Positions 39,629-51,294 are shown, counted from the stretch's first letter. The stretch is DNA of 64,000 bases from Oceanospirillaceae bacterium (GCA_029938085.1 JAPYOS010000009.1:1-64000), one strand, 5' to 3'. The notes: generated by a model not told the origin, from the sequence alone. Translations and numbers: made by a program.

Positions 39629-40864
39629 CTAATCTTCAATAGTTTCCGGCTTATCCATTTCAAATGTAGTGTGTAGCGCGCGTACAGCCAATTCCAAATA
39701 TTTTTCATCCAGTACCACAGACACCTTAATCTCTGATGTCGAGATCATCTGAATGTTAATATTTTCTTGCGCAAGGCTGTTGAACATGCGGCTAGCCACG
39801 CCTGCGTGAGATCGCATGCCCACACCAACAATAGACACCTTAGCAATTTTGTCACTACCGATTGCGCCGGTGGCGTTCATGTCAACGGCCACCTTTTTTA
39901 GGGTTGTTAAGGCCAAGTCGTAGTCGTTGCGGTGTACGGTAAAGGTAAAGTCCGTTAGACCCTCGGCACTCACATTTTGCAAAATCATATCAACTTCAAC
40001 GTTAGCATCACTGATAGGACATAGAATTTTAGAGGCCACACCAGGCACGTCTGGCACGCCAGTAATGGTTAATTTCGCTTCGTCTCGGTTAAAGGCTATG
40101 CCAGAAATAACAGGTTGTTCCATGGTACTTTCACTCTCAGTTGTAATCAGTGTTCCTGGGCCGTCTTTGAAACTATGTAACACTCTTAACGGCACGTTAT
40201 ATTTGCCTGCAAACTCTACAGCGCGGATTTGCAACACCTTAGACCCAAGGCTTGCCATCTCCAACATTTCTTCGAAGGTAATTTCGTTAAGACGCTGGGC
40301 GCTCGACACCACTCGCGGGTCGGTGGTGTAGACACCATCAACATCAGTATAAATTTGGCATTCGTCAGCCTTAAGCGCAGCTGCAAGTGCAACCCCAGTC
40401 GTGTCGGATCCACCCCGACCTAACGTGGTGATATTGCCTGCATCATCCACACCTTGGAAACCAGCGACTACGACAACTCGGCCCCTATCAAGATCACTGC
40501 GCATGTTATCAACATCAATGTTTTGGATGCGCGCCTTGGTATGGGATGAATCAGTTTGGATTTTGACCTGCCCACCGGTATAAGATCGTGCTGGGCAATC
40601 CCTTGCTGTGAGCGCCATACATAACAGCGCTATGGTCACCTGCTCGCCGGTGGACACTAACACATCCATTTCGCGTAAGCTGGGCTTTTCCTGCATCGCA
40701 TTAGCCATGCCAATCAGGCGATTGGTCTCGCCACTCATCGCCGACACCACGACGACTATATCGTGGCCTTGATCGCGAAATTTTTTTACTTTGTCTGCCA
40801 CTTGTTGAATACGCTCCACTGAGCCTACCGAAGTGCCACCATATTTTTGTACGTACAACGCCAT
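39629..40864 (-). CDS. lysC: aspartate kinase
   Basis: Phosphorylates aspartate, the first step to lysine, threonine, methionine and diaminopimelate. The catalytic domain begins [11 protein letters not shown] and contains GRGGSDTT. Two ACT domains close the protein (about 265-405). The start ATG 40864 (MALYVQKYG) has AGGAAA before it; the longer frame to 40921 overlaps alaS and is rejected. The 411-residue size matches the Pseudomonas-type lysine/threonine-sensitive enzyme. There is no room for a lysine riboswitch. Confidence 0.96.
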   Translation of the reverse strand: MALYVQKYGGTSVGSVERIQQVADKVKKFRDQGHDIVVVVSAMSGETNRLIGMANAMQEKPSLREMDVLVSTGEQVTIALLCMALTARDCPARSYTGGQVKIQTDSSHTKARIQNIDVDNMRSDLDRGRVVVVAGFQGVDDAGNITTLGRGGSDTTGVALAAALKADECQIYTDVDGVYTTDPRVVSSAQRLNEITFEEMLEMASLGSKVLQIRAVEFAGKYNVPLRVLHSFKDGPGTLITTESESTMEQPVISGIAFNRDEAKLTITGVPDVPGVASKILCPISDANVEVDMILQNVSAEGLTDFTFTVHRNDYDLALTTLKKVAVDMNATGAIGSDKIAKVSIVGVGMRSHAGVASRMFNSLAQENINIQMISTSEIKVSVVLDEKYLELAVRALHTTFEMDKPETIED

Positions 40865-40893
40865 TTTATATTTCCTATAACTACTTAAACTGC

Positions 40894-43506
40894 TTACCCG
40901 GCTAGAGTCTCTTGTAACCAAGCCCGTGCACTGGTTAAAGCGTCATCTAATTGATCGGCTTGGCCACCACCTTGAGCCATATCAGGTCGTCCACCACCCT
41001 TACCACCCATGGCTGTTGCCGTGTGGCGTATCAAATCACCGGCCTTAACACGTTGGGTTAAGTCTGGTGTTACACCCGCCACAACACTGGCTTTACCATC
41101 GACGTTTACCGCCAACATCACCACACCTGATCCTAGTTTATTGCGTAACTGGTCCATAGCATCCCGTAGCGACTTAGGCTCTACGCCTTCGAGCCTGCTA
41201 ATCAATACGTTAACACCGTTAATTTCGACTGCAGAAGTTAACAAATCAGCGCCTTTTGAAGCCGCCATTTTTGCCTTAAGTTGATCCAGTTCTCGCTCTA
41301 AAACACGATTACGATCGAGTATGGACTTTACCTTTTCCACCACCTGTTCACGGCCACCTTTAACCAGTCCAGTCACTTGGTTTAGTAACTGCGTATTGCC
41401 AGCAAACCATTGGCTAGCAGCAGCGCCGGTGAGTGCTTCAATACGCCTTACCCCTGCTGCCACACCGCTCTCGGCAATGATGGTGAAAGCACCGATATCG
41501 CCCGTACGCTGCACATGGGTACCGCCACACAACTCTAGGGAAAAGACCGCCTCCTGGGCCGTTGAACCCATAGTCACAACCCGTACTTGGTCACCGTACT
41601 TTTCGCCAAACAACGCCATTGCGCCAGCCGCTTTGGCATCATCAATGGCCATGGTATTTGCGGCGACGTCTGCATTGCCTCTTATTTCTAAGTTAACCAA
41701 GGCTTCTATTTCTGCCATTTGGGCCGCTGTAACTGGTTCAGAATGAGAGAAATCAAAGCGTAAGCGTTCTGGGTTAACCAACGATCCTTTTTGGGTCACA
41801 TGCTCACCAAGCACACGTCGCATGGCTTCATGTAGTAAGTGGGTAGCCGAGTGATTTTGTGCGGATGCAGCTCTGAGCTCTGCATTAACACAAGTTTCAA
41901 CAGTGTCGCCCACACTCAATTCACCGTTGATAAGTTGGCACTGGTGAATAAAATGGCCACCTTGTTTAGTGGTATCAGTTACGCAAAGTTGAGCTGAGTC
42001 GTTGCTAAGCTCACCATGATCACCCACCTGGCCGCCCGCTTCGGCATAAAACGCGGTTTTGTCCAATACCACCTGTACCGCGCCAGTACCGCTTACATTT
42101 TTGACTGATTCAGCGTTCTGAATCAAAGCCACAACTGTGCCTGTTTGCACCAATTCATCATAACCAGTGAATTCTGTATTGCCTGTTAAATTAAGGTTGT
42201 GACTGTAATCCACACCAAAATTACTCGCAGAACGAGCCCGCGTACGTTGAGCTTCCATAGCCGTCTCAAAACCGGGCATGTCCATAGTTAATTCACGTTC
42301 ACGGGCAATGTCTGCGGTAAGGTCTACAGGAAAGCCGTAGGTGTCGTACAGTTTAAAGATCGTATCACCGGCAATTTCTTTGCTGGTAAGTTTCGCCAAA
42401 TCTTGCTCCAAGATTCGCATGCCCTGATCAAGAGTCTTAACAAACTGCTTCTCTTCTTTGACGATCACTTGTTCAACTTGAGATTGGGCTGCACTCAGTT
42501 CAGGATAGGCTTCGCCCATCTCTTGCACCAGAGGCTGAACCAACTGATGGAAAAAGTTTGCAGGTGCACCCATTTTGTTACCGTGACGAATGGCTCGTCG
42601 CATAATACGGCGTAACACATAACCACGGCCTTCGTTGGAAGGGGTAACACCATCTACAATTAAAAATGACACCGAACGAATGTGGTCGGCAATAACTCTT
42701 AGAGACTTATTTTGGTGATCTTCGGTACCAATCACTTGCGCCGTAGCGGCCAGCAAATTTTGGAATAAATCAATTTCGTAATTTGAGTGTACGTTTTGTA
42801 AAACCGCTGCAATACGCTCAAGCCCCATACCCGTGTCAATCGATTGCTTGGGGAGGTCCACCATCACGCCATCGGCTGAACGGTTGTACTGCATAAACAC
42901 CATGTTCCAGATTTCGATGTAACGGTCGCCGTCTTCTTCCGCAGTGCCCGGAGGCCCACCCCAAACATCGGCACCGTGATCATAGAATATTTCTGAACAA
43001 GGGCCACAAGGTCCGGTATCGCCCATAGACCAGAAGTTATCTTCGTCCAAGCGGGAAAACCGGCTTTGATCAATACCCATCTCATTGAACCAGATTTCTT
43101 CTGCCTCAGCATCACTGTGGTGTACAGTCACCCAAAGCCGCTCTTCTGGTATATTGAGTTCTTTAGTTAAAAAGTGCCACGCGAACTTAATAGCATCACG
43201 TTTAAAATAATCGCCAAAACTAAAATTGCCTAACATTTCGAAAAAGGTGTGATGACGTGCGGTGTAACCCACGTTTTCTAGGTCGTTATGTTTGCCACCC
43301 GCACGCACGCAACGCTGAGAAGACACCGCACGATTATAGGGCCGCTGTTCGTCGCCTAAAAACACATCCTTAAATTGCACCATGCCCGCGTTGGTAAAAA
43401 GCAGGGTAGGATCGTTACCAGGCACTAAAGAACTACTACGCACCGGCTCGTGTCCGAGTTGCTGATAATAGTCGAGAAAAGCCTGTCGAATGGCGGCAAT
43501 TTTCAT
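40894..43506 (-). CDS. alaS: alanyl-tRNA synthetase
   Basis: Class II synthetase that charges tRNA-Ala through the G3-U70 pair. It contains the catalytic domain ([15 protein letters not shown], near residues 40-54), the tRNA-recognition domain, the editing domain with zinc-site [10 protein letters not shown] and CGGTHV, and the C-terminal C-Ala domain ending with DHHA1-type motif [14 protein letters not shown]. The start ATG 43506 (MKIAAIRQ) is preferred over a TTG 18 bases upstream. It is 870 residues long. It sits between recX and lysC. Confidence 0.97.
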   Translation of the reverse strand: MKIAAIRQAFLDYYQQLGHEPVRSSSLVPGNDPTLLFTNAGMVQFKDVFLGDEQRPYNRAVSSQRCVRAGGKHNDLENVGYTARHHTFFEMLGNFSFGDYFKRDAIKFAWHFLTKELNIPEERLWVTVHHSDAEAEEIWFNEMGIDQSRFSRLDEDNFWSMGDTGPCGPCSEIFYDHGADVWGGPPGTAEEDGDRYIEIWNMVFMQYNRSADGVMVDLPKQSIDTGMGLERIAAVLQNVHSNYEIDLFQNLLAATAQVIGTEDHQNKSLRVIADHIRSVSFLIVDGVTPSNEGRGYVLRRIMRRAIRHGNKMGAPANFFHQLVQPLVQEMGEAYPELSAAQSQVEQVIVKEEKQFVKTLDQGMRILEQDLAKLTSKEIAGDTIFKLYDTYGFPVDLTADIARERELTMDMPGFETAMEAQRTRARSASNFGVDYSHNLNLTGNTEFTGYDELVQTGTVVALIQNAESVKNVSGTGAVQVVLDKTAFYAEAGGQVGDHGELSNDSAQLCVTDTTKQGGHFIHQCQLINGELSVGDTVETCVNAELRAASAQNHSATHLLHEAMRRVLGEHVTQKGSLVNPERLRFDFSHSEPVTAAQMAEIEALVNLEIRGNADVAANTMAIDDAKAAGAMALFGEKYGDQVRVVTMGSTAQEAVFSLELCGGTHVQRTGDIGAFTIIAESGVAAGVRRIEALTGAAASQWFAGNTQLLNQVTGLVKGGREQVVEKVKSILDRNRVLERELDQLKAKMAASKGADLLTSAVEINGVNVLISRLEGVEPKSLRDAMDQLRNKLGSGVVMLAVNVDGKASVVAGVTPDLTQRVKAGDLIRHTATAMGGKGGGRPDMAQGGGQADQLDDALTSARAWLQETLAG

Positions 43507-43619
43507 GGAAGGTCTCGCTGTCAAAACAAAAGCGTAAGTATATACTGATACACCAATACCTTTCGACCGCTGCGGGCCAAAAATGGCGTAAAATACGGCT
43601 TTTTAAGCGAAAATAGAGT

Positions 43620-44111
43620 TTATTTTGGCTGCGTTTGCAGCGCGTATTGGATCTGCTCTTGAGCAAAACCACGTTGATACAAATATCGTGCTTGCTTGGC
43701 CCGTGCTGGCGCATTGGTAACAACACACCAACCACAGTGCTTGCGCTTTTGCGCAAGGGCAATTTCAAACCAATCTGGCTGTTGCGCGTCCACCTGCGAT
43801 TGCACTAACAAACGGTTTAAACCGTATTGATGACCCCACTGATAAATGCGGGTAACACCATAGCCGTCGTTGGCCTTTGAACGCACCAATACTTCTGCAA
43901 ACCGTTCGTCAGACTGCAAACCTTGGCGCTCTAACTCATCAAGCAAATGATCTAAATCTACAAGCCAATCTTTTGCTAGACATTTGATCTGCAATTTCTG
44001 TAGCAATTCACTACGAGATTGTTCGCGTTGCGCCAACAATCCCATGGCTTGATAGCGCAATGACGCTAACTGTTTATTGCTCTTGTCTTGATCATGCTCA
44101 ACATCCGTCAT
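43620..44111 (-). CDS. recX: RecA regulator RecX
   Basis: Small helical protein that caps RecA filaments and inhibits recombinase activity. It has RecX triple-helix repeats (for example LLAQREQSRSELLQKL near residues 27-42 and the C-terminal YLYQRGFAQEQIQYAL). The likely start is ATG 44111, with AGGTGG about 12 bases upstream. It follows recA after about 16 bases and is therefore probably SOS-induced with it. Confidence 0.92.
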   Translation of the reverse strand: MTDVEHDQDKSNKQLASLRYQAMGLLAQREQSRSELLQKLQIKCLAKDWLVDLDHLLDELERQGLQSDERFAEVLVRSKANDGYGVTRIYQWGHQYGLNRLLVQSQVDAQQPDWFEIALAQKRKHCGWCVVTNAPARAKQARYLYQRGFAQEQIQYALQTQPK

Positions 44112-44127
44112 GGGTAACAACGCCCAC

Positions 44128-45162
44128 CTAAAATGTGAGCGGCGTTACCACGTCAGCAGCTTCTTCCGCTTTAGGGATAGCCAATAGCTCATCACGGATT
44201 TGCTGTTCAATTTCTAACGCAATCTCAGGGTGATCTAGCAAGTATTGCGACGCATTGGCTTTACCTTGGCCAATTTTATCACCCTTGTACGCATACCAAG
44301 CACCGGCCTTGTCTACTAGGTTTTGCTTGACTCCTAGGTCGATAATTTCACCCATACGATAGATGCCTTTACCGTAAATAATTTGGAATTCGGCCTGCCT
44401 AAATGGCGGCGATACTTTGTTCTTCACTACCTTCACTCGGGTCTCGTTACCAATGACTTCATCGCCATTTTTAACGGCGCCAATGCGGCGAATGTCCAAG
44501 CGTACAGAAGAGTAAAATTTCAAAGCGTTACCACCGGTTGTGGTCTCTGGACTACCAAACATAACACCAATCTTCATACGAATTTGGTTAATGAAGATCA
44601 CCAAACAATTAGCGTTTTTGATATTACCTGTAATTTTGCGCATAGCTTGCGACAACAATCGCGCTTGCAAACCCACATGGCTTGCGCCCATTTCACCTTC
44701 AATTTCGGCCTTAGGTGTAAGTGCTGCAACCGAGTCAATAATGATCACATCAACCGCACCAGAACGTACCAACATGTCGGTAATCTCTAAAGCCTGCTCC
44801 CCAGTGTCCGGCTGACTTACCAATAAATCGTCAACATTAACACCGAGCTTTTCTGCATAACTTGGATCCAAGGCATGCTCAGCATCAACAAAGGCACAGG
44901 TCTTGCCGATTTTTTGTGCTTCGGCGATAACCTGCAAAGTGAGTGTTGTTTTACCGGATGACTCTGGGCCGTATATTTCACAAATGCGGCCAAATGGTAA
45001 GCCGCCTATGCCCAGGGCAATATCTAGCCCTAAAGAACCGGTAGACACCGATGGAATGGCTTCACGTGGCTGGTCACCCATGCGCATGACTGCACCTTTG
45101 CCGAACTGACGCTCAATTTGACTTAGGGCCGCGTCGAGAGCTTTTTGTTTGTTTGCATCCAT
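44128..45162 (-). CDS. recA: recombinase RecA
   Basis: Strand-exchange ATPase and LexA co-protease. Walker A is GPESSGKT (near residues 66-73), and the L1/L2 DNA loops ([35 protein letters not shown]) are intact. It is 344 residues long. The start is ATG 45162 (MDANKQKAL); an in-frame ATG three codons upstream is also possible. Two LexA boxes lie upstream. The C-terminus is less acidic than in E. coli. Confidence 0.98.
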   Translation of the reverse strand: MDANKQKALDAALSQIERQFGKGAVMRMGDQPREAIPSVSTGSLGLDIALGIGGLPFGRICEIYGPESSGKTTLTLQVIAEAQKIGKTCAFVDAEHALDPSYAEKLGVNVDDLLVSQPDTGEQALEITDMLVRSGAVDVIIIDSVAALTPKAEIEGEMGASHVGLQARLLSQAMRKITGNIKNANCLVIFINQIRMKIGVMFGSPETTTGGNALKFYSSVRLDIRRIGAVKNGDEVIGNETRVKVVKNKVSPPFRQAEFQIIYGKGIYRMGEIIDLGVKQNLVDKAGAWYAYKGDKIGQGKANASQYLLDHPEIALEIEQQIRDELLAIPKAEEAADVVTPLTF

Positions 45163-45215
45163 GTGATTCACCTTAAATTACGGCTATTGCCTATGCGCTA
45201 TGTGCAACATTTACA

Positions 45216-45231
45216 CTGTAATTACATACAG
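45216..45231. promoter_or_regulatory. LexA (SOS) box 1 of recA
   Basis: CTGTAATTACATACAG, an exact CTGT-N8-ACAG site with AT-rich centre, 54 bases before the recA ATG. Confidence 0.88.
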
Positions 45232-45234
45232 TAC

Positions 45235-45250
45235 CTGTGTATTTGTACAG
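45235..45250. promoter_or_regulatory. LexA (SOS) box 2 of recA
   Basis: CTGTGTATTTGTACAG, a second exact CTGT-N8-ACAG site only 3 bases from box 1 (centres 19 bases apart). Confidence 0.85.
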
Positions 45251-45288
45251 TATTAAAACATAACCAGAAAAAAGTGCAAGGGTTATTC

Positions 45289-45792
45289 TTACAAGCAGGG
45301 TAAATGCGCTCTATTCATCCCTTCTAACGCTGCCGCTATGGTCTGCTGACGTACACTTTGACGGTTGCCTACAAACTGAAAAAGCTCACTCGCTACCGCC
45401 CCATTTGATTGCGCCCAGGCGACCCACACACTGCCTACAGGTTTTTCTGCGGTGCCGCCACTTGGCCCTGCAACGCCACTCACCGCAACACAAACGTCAG
45501 CGTTTAACGCCCGACACCCACCCAAAGCCATCGCTTCTACCACCGCCTCACTAACCGCGCCATGGGCTTCTAACAGCCCTGACGACACCTTGAGGAGATT
45601 AATTTTGGCGCTATTGCTGTAACTGATAATGCCCCCAGAGAACCACCCAGAGCTACCTGCTACAGCGGTTATTTCAGCCCCTATACCGCCGCCGGTACAT
45701 GATTCTGCGGTGGCCATGATTAAGCCTTTTTGACTTAACCTACCGCCAAGCGCCAAGATTAAATCATGCTGTTTCTGTAGTTGGTTGGACAT
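45289..45792 (-). CDS. pncC: nicotinamide-nucleotide amidase (CinA C-terminal domain)
   Basis: Deamidates NMN to nicotinate mononucleotide in pyridine nucleotide recycling. The single CinA C-terminal domain is marked by AESCTGGGIGAEIT near residues 29-42 and VSGVAGPSGGT. At 167 residues it is the stand-alone form without the N-terminal MPT-binding domain. It lies upstream of recA and divergent from mutS, a conserved gammaproteobacterial arrangement. Confidence 0.94.
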   Translation of the reverse strand: MSNQLQKQHDLILALGGRLSQKGLIMATAESCTGGGIGAEITAVAGSSGWFSGGIISYSNSAKINLLKVSSGLLEAHGAVSEAVVEAMALGGCRALNADVCVAVSGVAGPSGGTAEKPVGSVWVAWAQSNGAVASELFQFVGNRQSVRQQTIAAALEGMNRAHLPCL

Positions 45793-45926
45793 CTGTGCTG
45801 CTCTTACGGTTGAGACCCCTTAATGATGCCAGCTTGTGTCGATCAGTCAAGCAAGTTTTATTGTTCAGCCTCGCTCGATTGAAGTAACATATGGCATTCA
45901 TTTAACTCCTTTCGGATACACCCTTC

Positions 45927-48497
45927 ATGGCAGCCTCTGCACCGTTAAGTAACCACACTCCCATGATGCAACAGTACCTTGGTATTAAGCGCGACCACCC
46001 TAACGATCTGGTGTTTTACCGCATGGGGGATTTTTACGAGTTGTTCTATGACGACGCTAAGAGCGCTTCTGAGTTACTTGATATTTCCCTTACATCAAGG
46101 GGCCAGTCTGCCGGGCAGCCCATACCTATGTCAGGCATCCCTTATCATGCCGCTGACGGCTATATTGCCAAAATTGTGAATGCCGGCCGCTCCGTTGCTG
46201 TGGCCGAGCAAATTGGCGACCCCTCCACCAGCAAAGGCCCTGTAGACCGTAAAGTAGTGCGCGTGGTTACCCCAGGCACCCTCACCGATGAAGCGCTAAT
46301 GGATGCAGGCAGCGAGCGTTTACTTACGGCAGTGTACCAATTACAGGGTCGCTACGGCATTTCTAGCTTAGATATGAGTAGTGGTCGATTTTCGTTACTT
46401 GAAGCTGACTCTGCTGACCAACTACACACCCAATTACAGCGCTTAAAACCGGCTGAGTTATTGTTTGACGAAAGCAGTGATATGCTGATCCAGATTCAAG
46501 ACTGGCCCTGCCGTAGGCCACAAGCAACTTGGAACTTTTCCCTTGATACCGCTCAGCGTTTGCTATGCAACCAATTTAATACCCGCGATTTGAGCGGCTT
46601 TGGCTGTGATGAAATGGCCGCTGCCATCTGTGCTGCGGGCTGCTTACTCAACTATGCCAAAGAAACTCAAAAAGGAGAACTGCCTCATTTACGTAACTTG
46701 CAGGTTGAATTGGCCCAAGACACTCTGATACTCGACGGACCGAGCCGAAAAAATCTGGAAATCGATCAAAACGTCCAAGGCGGCGACCAATTCACCCTAG
46801 CCCAAACCCTTGATTCAACCTCCACACCCATGGGTGGGCGGTTGTTGCGCCACTGGCTCAACAATCCGTTACGCTGCATCAACACCTTACATCAGCGCCA
46901 AGATTTTATTGCACAAGCCATAGAAACAGATATTACCGAGTCGCTGCAACTGTCACTTAAGCCCATTGGCGACATTGAACGCATATTGTCTCGTATTGCG
47001 CTACGCTCAGCACGCCCAAGGGACCTGTCACGTCTCAGCGCCAGCTTGCAAGCTTTGCCTCAACTGCAACAACACTTAAGCCTACTAGACACTGCCAAAT
47101 CGGCGTCCTTGGCCAAAAACATCAATCAATTTCCCGAGTTAGTTCAACTCTTAGATCAGGCCATTATCGAAAACCCACCGGTCATCATCCGCGACGGCGG
47201 TGTTATTGCCGAAGGCTATGATGCCGAACTCGATGAACTACGTGGTTTAAGTCAAAATGCGGGTCAGTTCTTGCTAGACCTAGAAACCCAAGAACGCGAA
47301 CGCACTGGCTTGTCGACCCTTAAGGTGGGTTATAACAGGGTGCATGGTTATTATATTGAGATCAGCAGGTTACAGTCGGGCCAGGCACCTACTGAATATG
47401 TGCGCCGCCAAACGCTGAAGAACGCTGAACGCTTTATTACCCCCGAGCTCAAAACTTTTGAAGACAAAGCTCTGAGTAGCAAGAGCCGCTCATTAGCCAG
47501 AGAAAAGGCACTATATGAAGCCCTTGTTGAACAGTTGGCAGGACACCTAAGCGACCTTCAGCTTGCGTCAGATGGCATTAGCGAACTGGATATTCTCGCC
47601 TGCCTAGCCGAGCGAGCCGTTAGCCTAGACTTAGTACAGCCACAATTAACTGAACAAGCGGGCATCAATATTGATCATGGCCGCCATTTGGTTGTCGAAC
47701 AGTTGATCAGTGAACCTTTTGTTGCCAACGACTGCTGTCTCTCAGCTAGCCAAAGTATGAAAATCATTACTGGGCCAAATATGGGTGGTAAGTCCACCTA
47801 CATGCGGCAGGTAGCCCTGATCGTTATCATGGCTCAAATAGGGTCTTTTGTACCTGCAAAAAATGCCAGCATTGGCATTGTAGATCGTATATTTACACGT
47901 ATGGGCAGCAGTGACGACCTTGCAGGTGGTCGTTCAACCTTTATGGTGGAGATGACAGAAACCGCCAATATACTAAACAACGCAACCCATCAAAGCCTAG
48001 TGCTCATGGACGAAGTAGGCCGTGGCACCAGCACCTTTGATGGCCTCTCACTAGCCTGGTCCTGCGCCTTCAACCTAGCCCAAGACATTGCTGCGCTGAC
48101 CTTATTCGCCACTCACTATTTTGAAATGACGCATTTAGTCGACCAGTTGACGCAAGTGGAGAATGTGCATTTAGACGCGACCGAACATGGCGACAGCATT
48201 ATCTTTATGCACAAAGTGTTGCCCGGCCCAGCGAGCCAAAGCTACGGTTTACAAGTGGCTAAACTGGCAGGTGTACCTCTCAACGTAATCAATGATGCAC
48301 ACACTAAATTGCAACAACTTGAGGTAGATGACGGTTCAAGCAAGCCTAGTAAATCAACCACACCATTACAAACCGATTTATTCAGTAGCTTGCCCCATGC
48401 CGTGGAAAGTTTGTTGCAAAACAACAACGCCGACGACATGACACCAAGGCAGGCCCTGGACCTAGTTTATCAAATGCAACGCGCCCTAAAACAATAA
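45927..48497 (+). CDS. mutS: DNA mismatch repair protein MutS
   Basis: Mismatch-recognition ATPase. The Phe-x-Glu wedge that stacks on mispaired bases is in [13 protein letters not shown] near residue 35. The connector, core, clamp and ATPase domains follow; Walker A is GPNMGGKST near 618-626, Walker B is [14 protein letters not shown], and a C-terminal helix-turn-helix dimer region ends the 856-residue protein. It converges on rpoS with 15 bases between stops. Confidence 0.97.
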   Translation: MAASAPLSNHTPMMQQYLGIKRDHPNDLVFYRMGDFYELFYDDAKSASELLDISLTSRGQSAGQPIPMSGIPYHAADGYIAKIVNAGRSVAVAEQIGDPSTSKGPVDRKVVRVVTPGTLTDEALMDAGSERLLTAVYQLQGRYGISSLDMSSGRFSLLEADSADQLHTQLQRLKPAELLFDESSDMLIQIQDWPCRRPQATWNFSLDTAQRLLCNQFNTRDLSGFGCDEMAAAICAAGCLLNYAKETQKGELPHLRNLQVELAQDTLILDGPSRKNLEIDQNVQGGDQFTLAQTLDSTSTPMGGRLLRHWLNNPLRCINTLHQRQDFIAQAIETDITESLQLSLKPIGDIERILSRIALRSARPRDLSRLSASLQALPQLQQHLSLLDTAKSASLAKNINQFPELVQLLDQAIIENPPVIIRDGGVIAEGYDAELDELRGLSQNAGQFLLDLETQERERTGLSTLKVGYNRVHGYYIEISRLQSGQAPTEYVRRQTLKNAERFITPELKTFEDKALSSKSRSLAREKALYEALVEQLAGHLSDLQLASDGISELDILACLAERAVSLDLVQPQLTEQAGINIDHGRHLVVEQLISEPFVANDCCLSASQSMKIITGPNMGGKSTYMRQVALIVIMAQIGSFVPAKNASIGIVDRIFTRMGSSDDLAGGRSTFMVEMTETANILNNATHQSLVLMDEVGRGTSTFDGLSLAWSCAFNLAQDIAALTLFATHYFEMTHLVDQLTQVENVHLDATEHGDSIIFMHKVLPGPASQSYGLQVAKLAGVPLNVINDAHTKLQQLEVDDGSSKPSKSTTPLQTDLFSSLPHAVESLLQNNNADDMTPRQALDLVYQMQRALKQ

Positions 48498-48508
48498 CAA
48501 GGCGCGTT
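48478..48508. terminator. possible hairpin between mutS and rpoS
   Basis: Perfect 8-bp arms AACGCGCC (48478-48485) and GGCGCGTT (48501-48508) span the mutS stop with a 15-nt loop. No T run follows on either strand, so termination is uncertain. Confidence 0.35.
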
Positions 48509-48512
48509 AACA

Positions 48513-49454
48513 CTACAGCTTTGCGTCGAGCATATCGGCGCTACTTAGGCCTTCGGTTTCTAAAATATTGCGTAAACTGCGTAACGCATCGACTTGGATC
48601 TGTCTGACTCTTTCTCGCGTCAGGCCGATTTCTTTACCCACTTGCTCTAACGTGTATACGGCATGGCCTCGTAAACCAAAACGCCGACATATAATGTTTT
48701 TTTGCAAGTCCGTTAGGTGATCAAGCCATTGTTCCATGTTGGTCATCAAATTACTGTCTACAGCATGATGCTCTGGTCCTGGGCTATTCACATCAGCAAT
48801 GGTATCTAGCAGCGTGCTGTCGTTATCTGGGCCTAGAGCACTGTCAACCGAACTGACTCGATCGTTAAGGCTAAGCATAGCGGTGACTTGTTTAACCGGT
48901 TTATCCAAATACTGTGCAATTTCTTCGGCTGTGGGTTCATGGTCTAACTTTTGTGCTAACTGCCGTGCTGCACGAAAATAAACATTGAGCTCTTTAACCA
49001 CATGAATCGGTAACCGAATAGTACGAGTTTGGTTCATAATTGCTCGCTCTATGGTTTGGCGTATCCACCAAGTGCCATAGGTCGAAAATCGAAAGCCTCG
49101 TTCTGGGTCAAATTTTTCGACCGCTCGAATCAGGCCTAAGTTGCCTTCTTCAATCAGGTCTAGCAAAGTTAAACCGCGATTGAGGTAACACCGGGCAATT
49201 TTAACTACCAAGCGAAGATTGCTTTCAATCATTCGGTGGCGGGCACTTTCGTCGCCCTTCAAGGCCAAACGAGAAAAATATTGTTCTTCTTCTGCCGTTA
49301 ATAGTGCGCGAAATCCAATTTCGCCCAAATAAAGCTGCGTCGCATCCTTGAACTGAGTGACATTGTTAGATTTATTGCTTTTGCCTTTATAGGCAGCAAA
49401 TTTAACTTGACTACGTTTCTCGTGTGCTTGTTCTACCGATAATTCTTGCATCAT
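48513..49454 (-). CDS. rpoS: stationary-phase sigma factor RpoS
   Basis: Sigma-38, the general stress and stationary-phase sigma factor. Region 1.2 [12 protein letters not shown], region 2 ([40 protein letters not shown]..., with the DNA-melting part [15 protein letters not shown]), region 3 and region 4 ([18 protein letters not shown]) are present. The 313 residues make it slightly shorter than the E. coli protein, mainly at the N-terminus. It follows nlpD, which in E. coli holds the main rpoS promoter, and the 54-base gap here suggests the same. Confidence 0.96.
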   Translation of the reverse strand: MMQELSVEQAHEKRSQVKFAAYKGKSNKSNNVTQFKDATQLYLGEIGFRALLTAEEEQYFSRLALKGDESARHRMIESNLRLVVKIARCYLNRGLTLLDLIEEGNLGLIRAVEKFDPERGFRFSTYGTWWIRQTIERAIMNQTRTIRLPIHVVKELNVYFRAARQLAQKLDHEPTAEEIAQYLDKPVKQVTAMLSLNDRVSSVDSALGPDNDSTLLDTIADVNSPGPEHHAVDSNLMTNMEQWLDHLTDLQKNIICRRFGLRGHAVYTLEQVGKEIGLTRERVRQIQVDALRSLRNILETEGLSSADMLDAKL

Positions 49455-49508
49455 TCAACTATCCTATACTCATCAAAGTCGTTACTACGGAGCTTTATGG
49501 GCAACTGC

Positions 49509-50315
49509 TTATAGTTTTGGCAAGTACTGTAGTGGATTAACCGGTTTTCCATCTTTTCGAATTTCGAAGTGTAACCGAGGATCCAACTGGGGACCCTTTC
49601 CTACCTCTGCAATCACTTGGCCAGCGTTAACCTGGGCACCCTCTGTAACCAAAATCCGGCTGTTATAGGCGTAAGCACTCAAAAATGTTTCATTGTGCTT
49701 AACCACGACTAAATTGCCGTAACCTTGGATACCGCTGCCAGCATATACTATTATTCCACTTGATGCAGCTTTTACTGAATTTCCGAGACGTGATGAGACC
49801 TCGATGCCGTGAGAAATGACTCCTTTACTGGCAAATTTTTGTACCACCAAGCCTCTTAGTGGCCACTGCCACTTGACCGACCCGGTGTCAATTTCTTGCT
49901 TATTATTCAATGAATTAGTTCTAATATTCGAAACTTTTTTAACTACATTTTTTGGCGAAACCTTCGGCTTAGAAACCGACAATAATGTTTTTTTATTTAA
50001 ATTAGCGTTTATTTCACTAAAAACCAAATTTTGCCCCACATAGATAGTATAAGGCGACGCTATAGCATTCACTTTTGCCAATTTTTTATAGTCCCAGCCA
50101 AAACGCCAGGCGATCGCAAACAGCGTATCGCCACTTCGCACTTGATAGGAAGTTGGGGCTGAGCGCACACTACTGGCACTGGCCGACCGTGTGCTTAAGC
50201 TGTATCCAAGCTCCTGCACAGGCGCATATTGGCTGGCCCCACAGGCCGTCACAAGCACCCCGAATACGCCATAACATAATGCTTGCAACACAGCCGAAGG
50301 GGCACACTTACCCAT
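49509..50315 (-). CDS. nlpD: NlpD-type LysM/M23 lipoprotein
   Basis: Envelope lipoprotein that activates the cell-separation amidase AmiC. The signal peptide ends at a lipobox-like VTAC (Cys26 in the 269-residue form). A LysM repeat (YQVRSGDTLFAIAWRFGW..., ~58-101) precedes a Ser/Lys/Asn-rich linker and a C-terminal M23 domain (~150-265). The zinc site is degenerate: HGIEVS instead of HGxDxx, and AYAY where catalytic His is expected, although LHFEIR remains. This fits an activator, not a peptidase. The start ATG 50315 overlaps the upstream gene by 8 bases. Confidence 0.9.
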   Translation of the reverse strand: MGKCAPSAVLQALCYGVFGVLVTACGASQYAPVQELGYSLSTRSASASSVRSAPTSYQVRSGDTLFAIAWRFGWDYKKLAKVNAIASPYTIYVGQNLVFSEINANLNKKTLLSVSKPKVSPKNVVKKVSNIRTNSLNNKQEIDTGSVKWQWPLRGLVVQKFASKGVISHGIEVSSRLGNSVKAASSGIIVYAGSGIQGYGNLVVVKHNETFLSAYAYNSRILVTEGAQVNAGQVIAEVGKGPQLDPRLHFEIRKDGKPVNPLQYLPKL

Positions 50316-51294
50316 CAACGTTAGCCTTTAAGTCTTGCAACCTAATTCGACCAAATTTAAACACCAGCGCAGCCGCCAACAAAAACACGACCAGGCTGGC
50401 CACTAACTGATGATCTAAACCCGTCATTTGGCTATAGTTCCAGGGCAATAAGTTTTCTTGTTGTAGCGGCACTTCTGCACCAGAACTGTTCAACCGATAG
50501 GTGATGGTGTGTTTCCAGGGCCACAATTTAACCGCTGAACCGATCATCAACCCTGTCAGCAGGCTCATTACCGAAGCCATATAATGAGTTAATAGGTAGC
50601 TAACTAAGCGGCTGAAGGTGAGTAAACCTACGCCACAACCCAGGGCAAAAACAACAATAACTTGCAGGTCTAAGGCGGCCAATCGACCAATCAAGTAGGG
50701 GTAAACGCCAATGATAAGCAAAATAAAACTACCCGAAATACCGGGTAATATCATCGCACTTATGGCCAAGGCGCCTGCGGCCATAAGCCACAAATAACCC
50801 CAGCCAGAAAACCCATCAACAACGGCTAGCACGGGCATATTGGCCAGCGTGGCACTCACCACTACACCTAACATGAGCCAAACCAATCGCAAGCTCTTCC
50901 GTGCCAACAATTCTTTGAGGAGCAACCCGCTGGCCACCAAGATCAAACCTAAGAACAAGCTCCACATGAGCAAGGGCTGAACCACGAGTAACCAACTAAT
51001 CAGCTTAGACAGCAACAACAGACTCACACCTATGCCTAGCCCTAGGTTAACTAAAAAGCTCGCGTCGAGGTGCCGCCACGCCTGTGCCACCTGACCACGA
51101 GCTAAAAACTTAGCAAAGGTTAGATCTACACCACTAATGGCCGCCAACAACCGGCCGTATATGCCGCTGAGCAAGGCCACTGTACCGCCAGAGATGCCAG
51201 GCACCAAGTCTGCTGCGCCCATCATCATACCGGTAATTATTGTACGCCACTGCCACCAAAAGTCTTTTTGTTTCATCGTCTTATCATAGTCCAT
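50308..51294 (-). CDS. DUF368 (PopT-family) polyprenyl-phosphate transporter
   Basis: Polytopic membrane protein with the DUF368 hallmark MMMGAADLVPGISGGTVALLSGIY near residues 23-46 and a second GISGSF motif near 184-189, consistent with inverted repeats. About eight or more hydrophobic segments fill the 328 residues. DUF368 proteins were recently identified as undecaprenyl-phosphate translocases that return the lipid carrier to the inner leaflet. Its place between pcm and nlpD-rpoS is outside the usual order of that locus. Confidence 0.85.
   Translation of the reverse strand: MDYDKTMKQKDFWWQWRTIITGMMMGAADLVPGISGGTVALLSGIYGRLLAAISGVDLTFAKFLARGQVAQAWRHLDASFLVNLGLGIGVSLLLLSKLISWLLVVQPLLMWSLFLGLILVASGLLLKELLARKSLRLVWLMLGVVVSATLANMPVLAVVDGFSGWGYLWLMAAGALAISAMILPGISGSFILLIIGVYPYLIGRLAALDLQVIVVFALGCGVGLLTFSRLVSYLLTHYMASVMSLLTGLMIGSAVKLWPWKHTITYRLNSSGAEVPLQQENLLPWNYSQMTGLDHQLVASLVVFLLAAALVFKFGRIRLQDLKANVDG

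Noticed and set aside
40865-40893. Lysine riboswitch before lysC
   Set aside because: Only 29 bases separate lysC from alaS, so none can be present.
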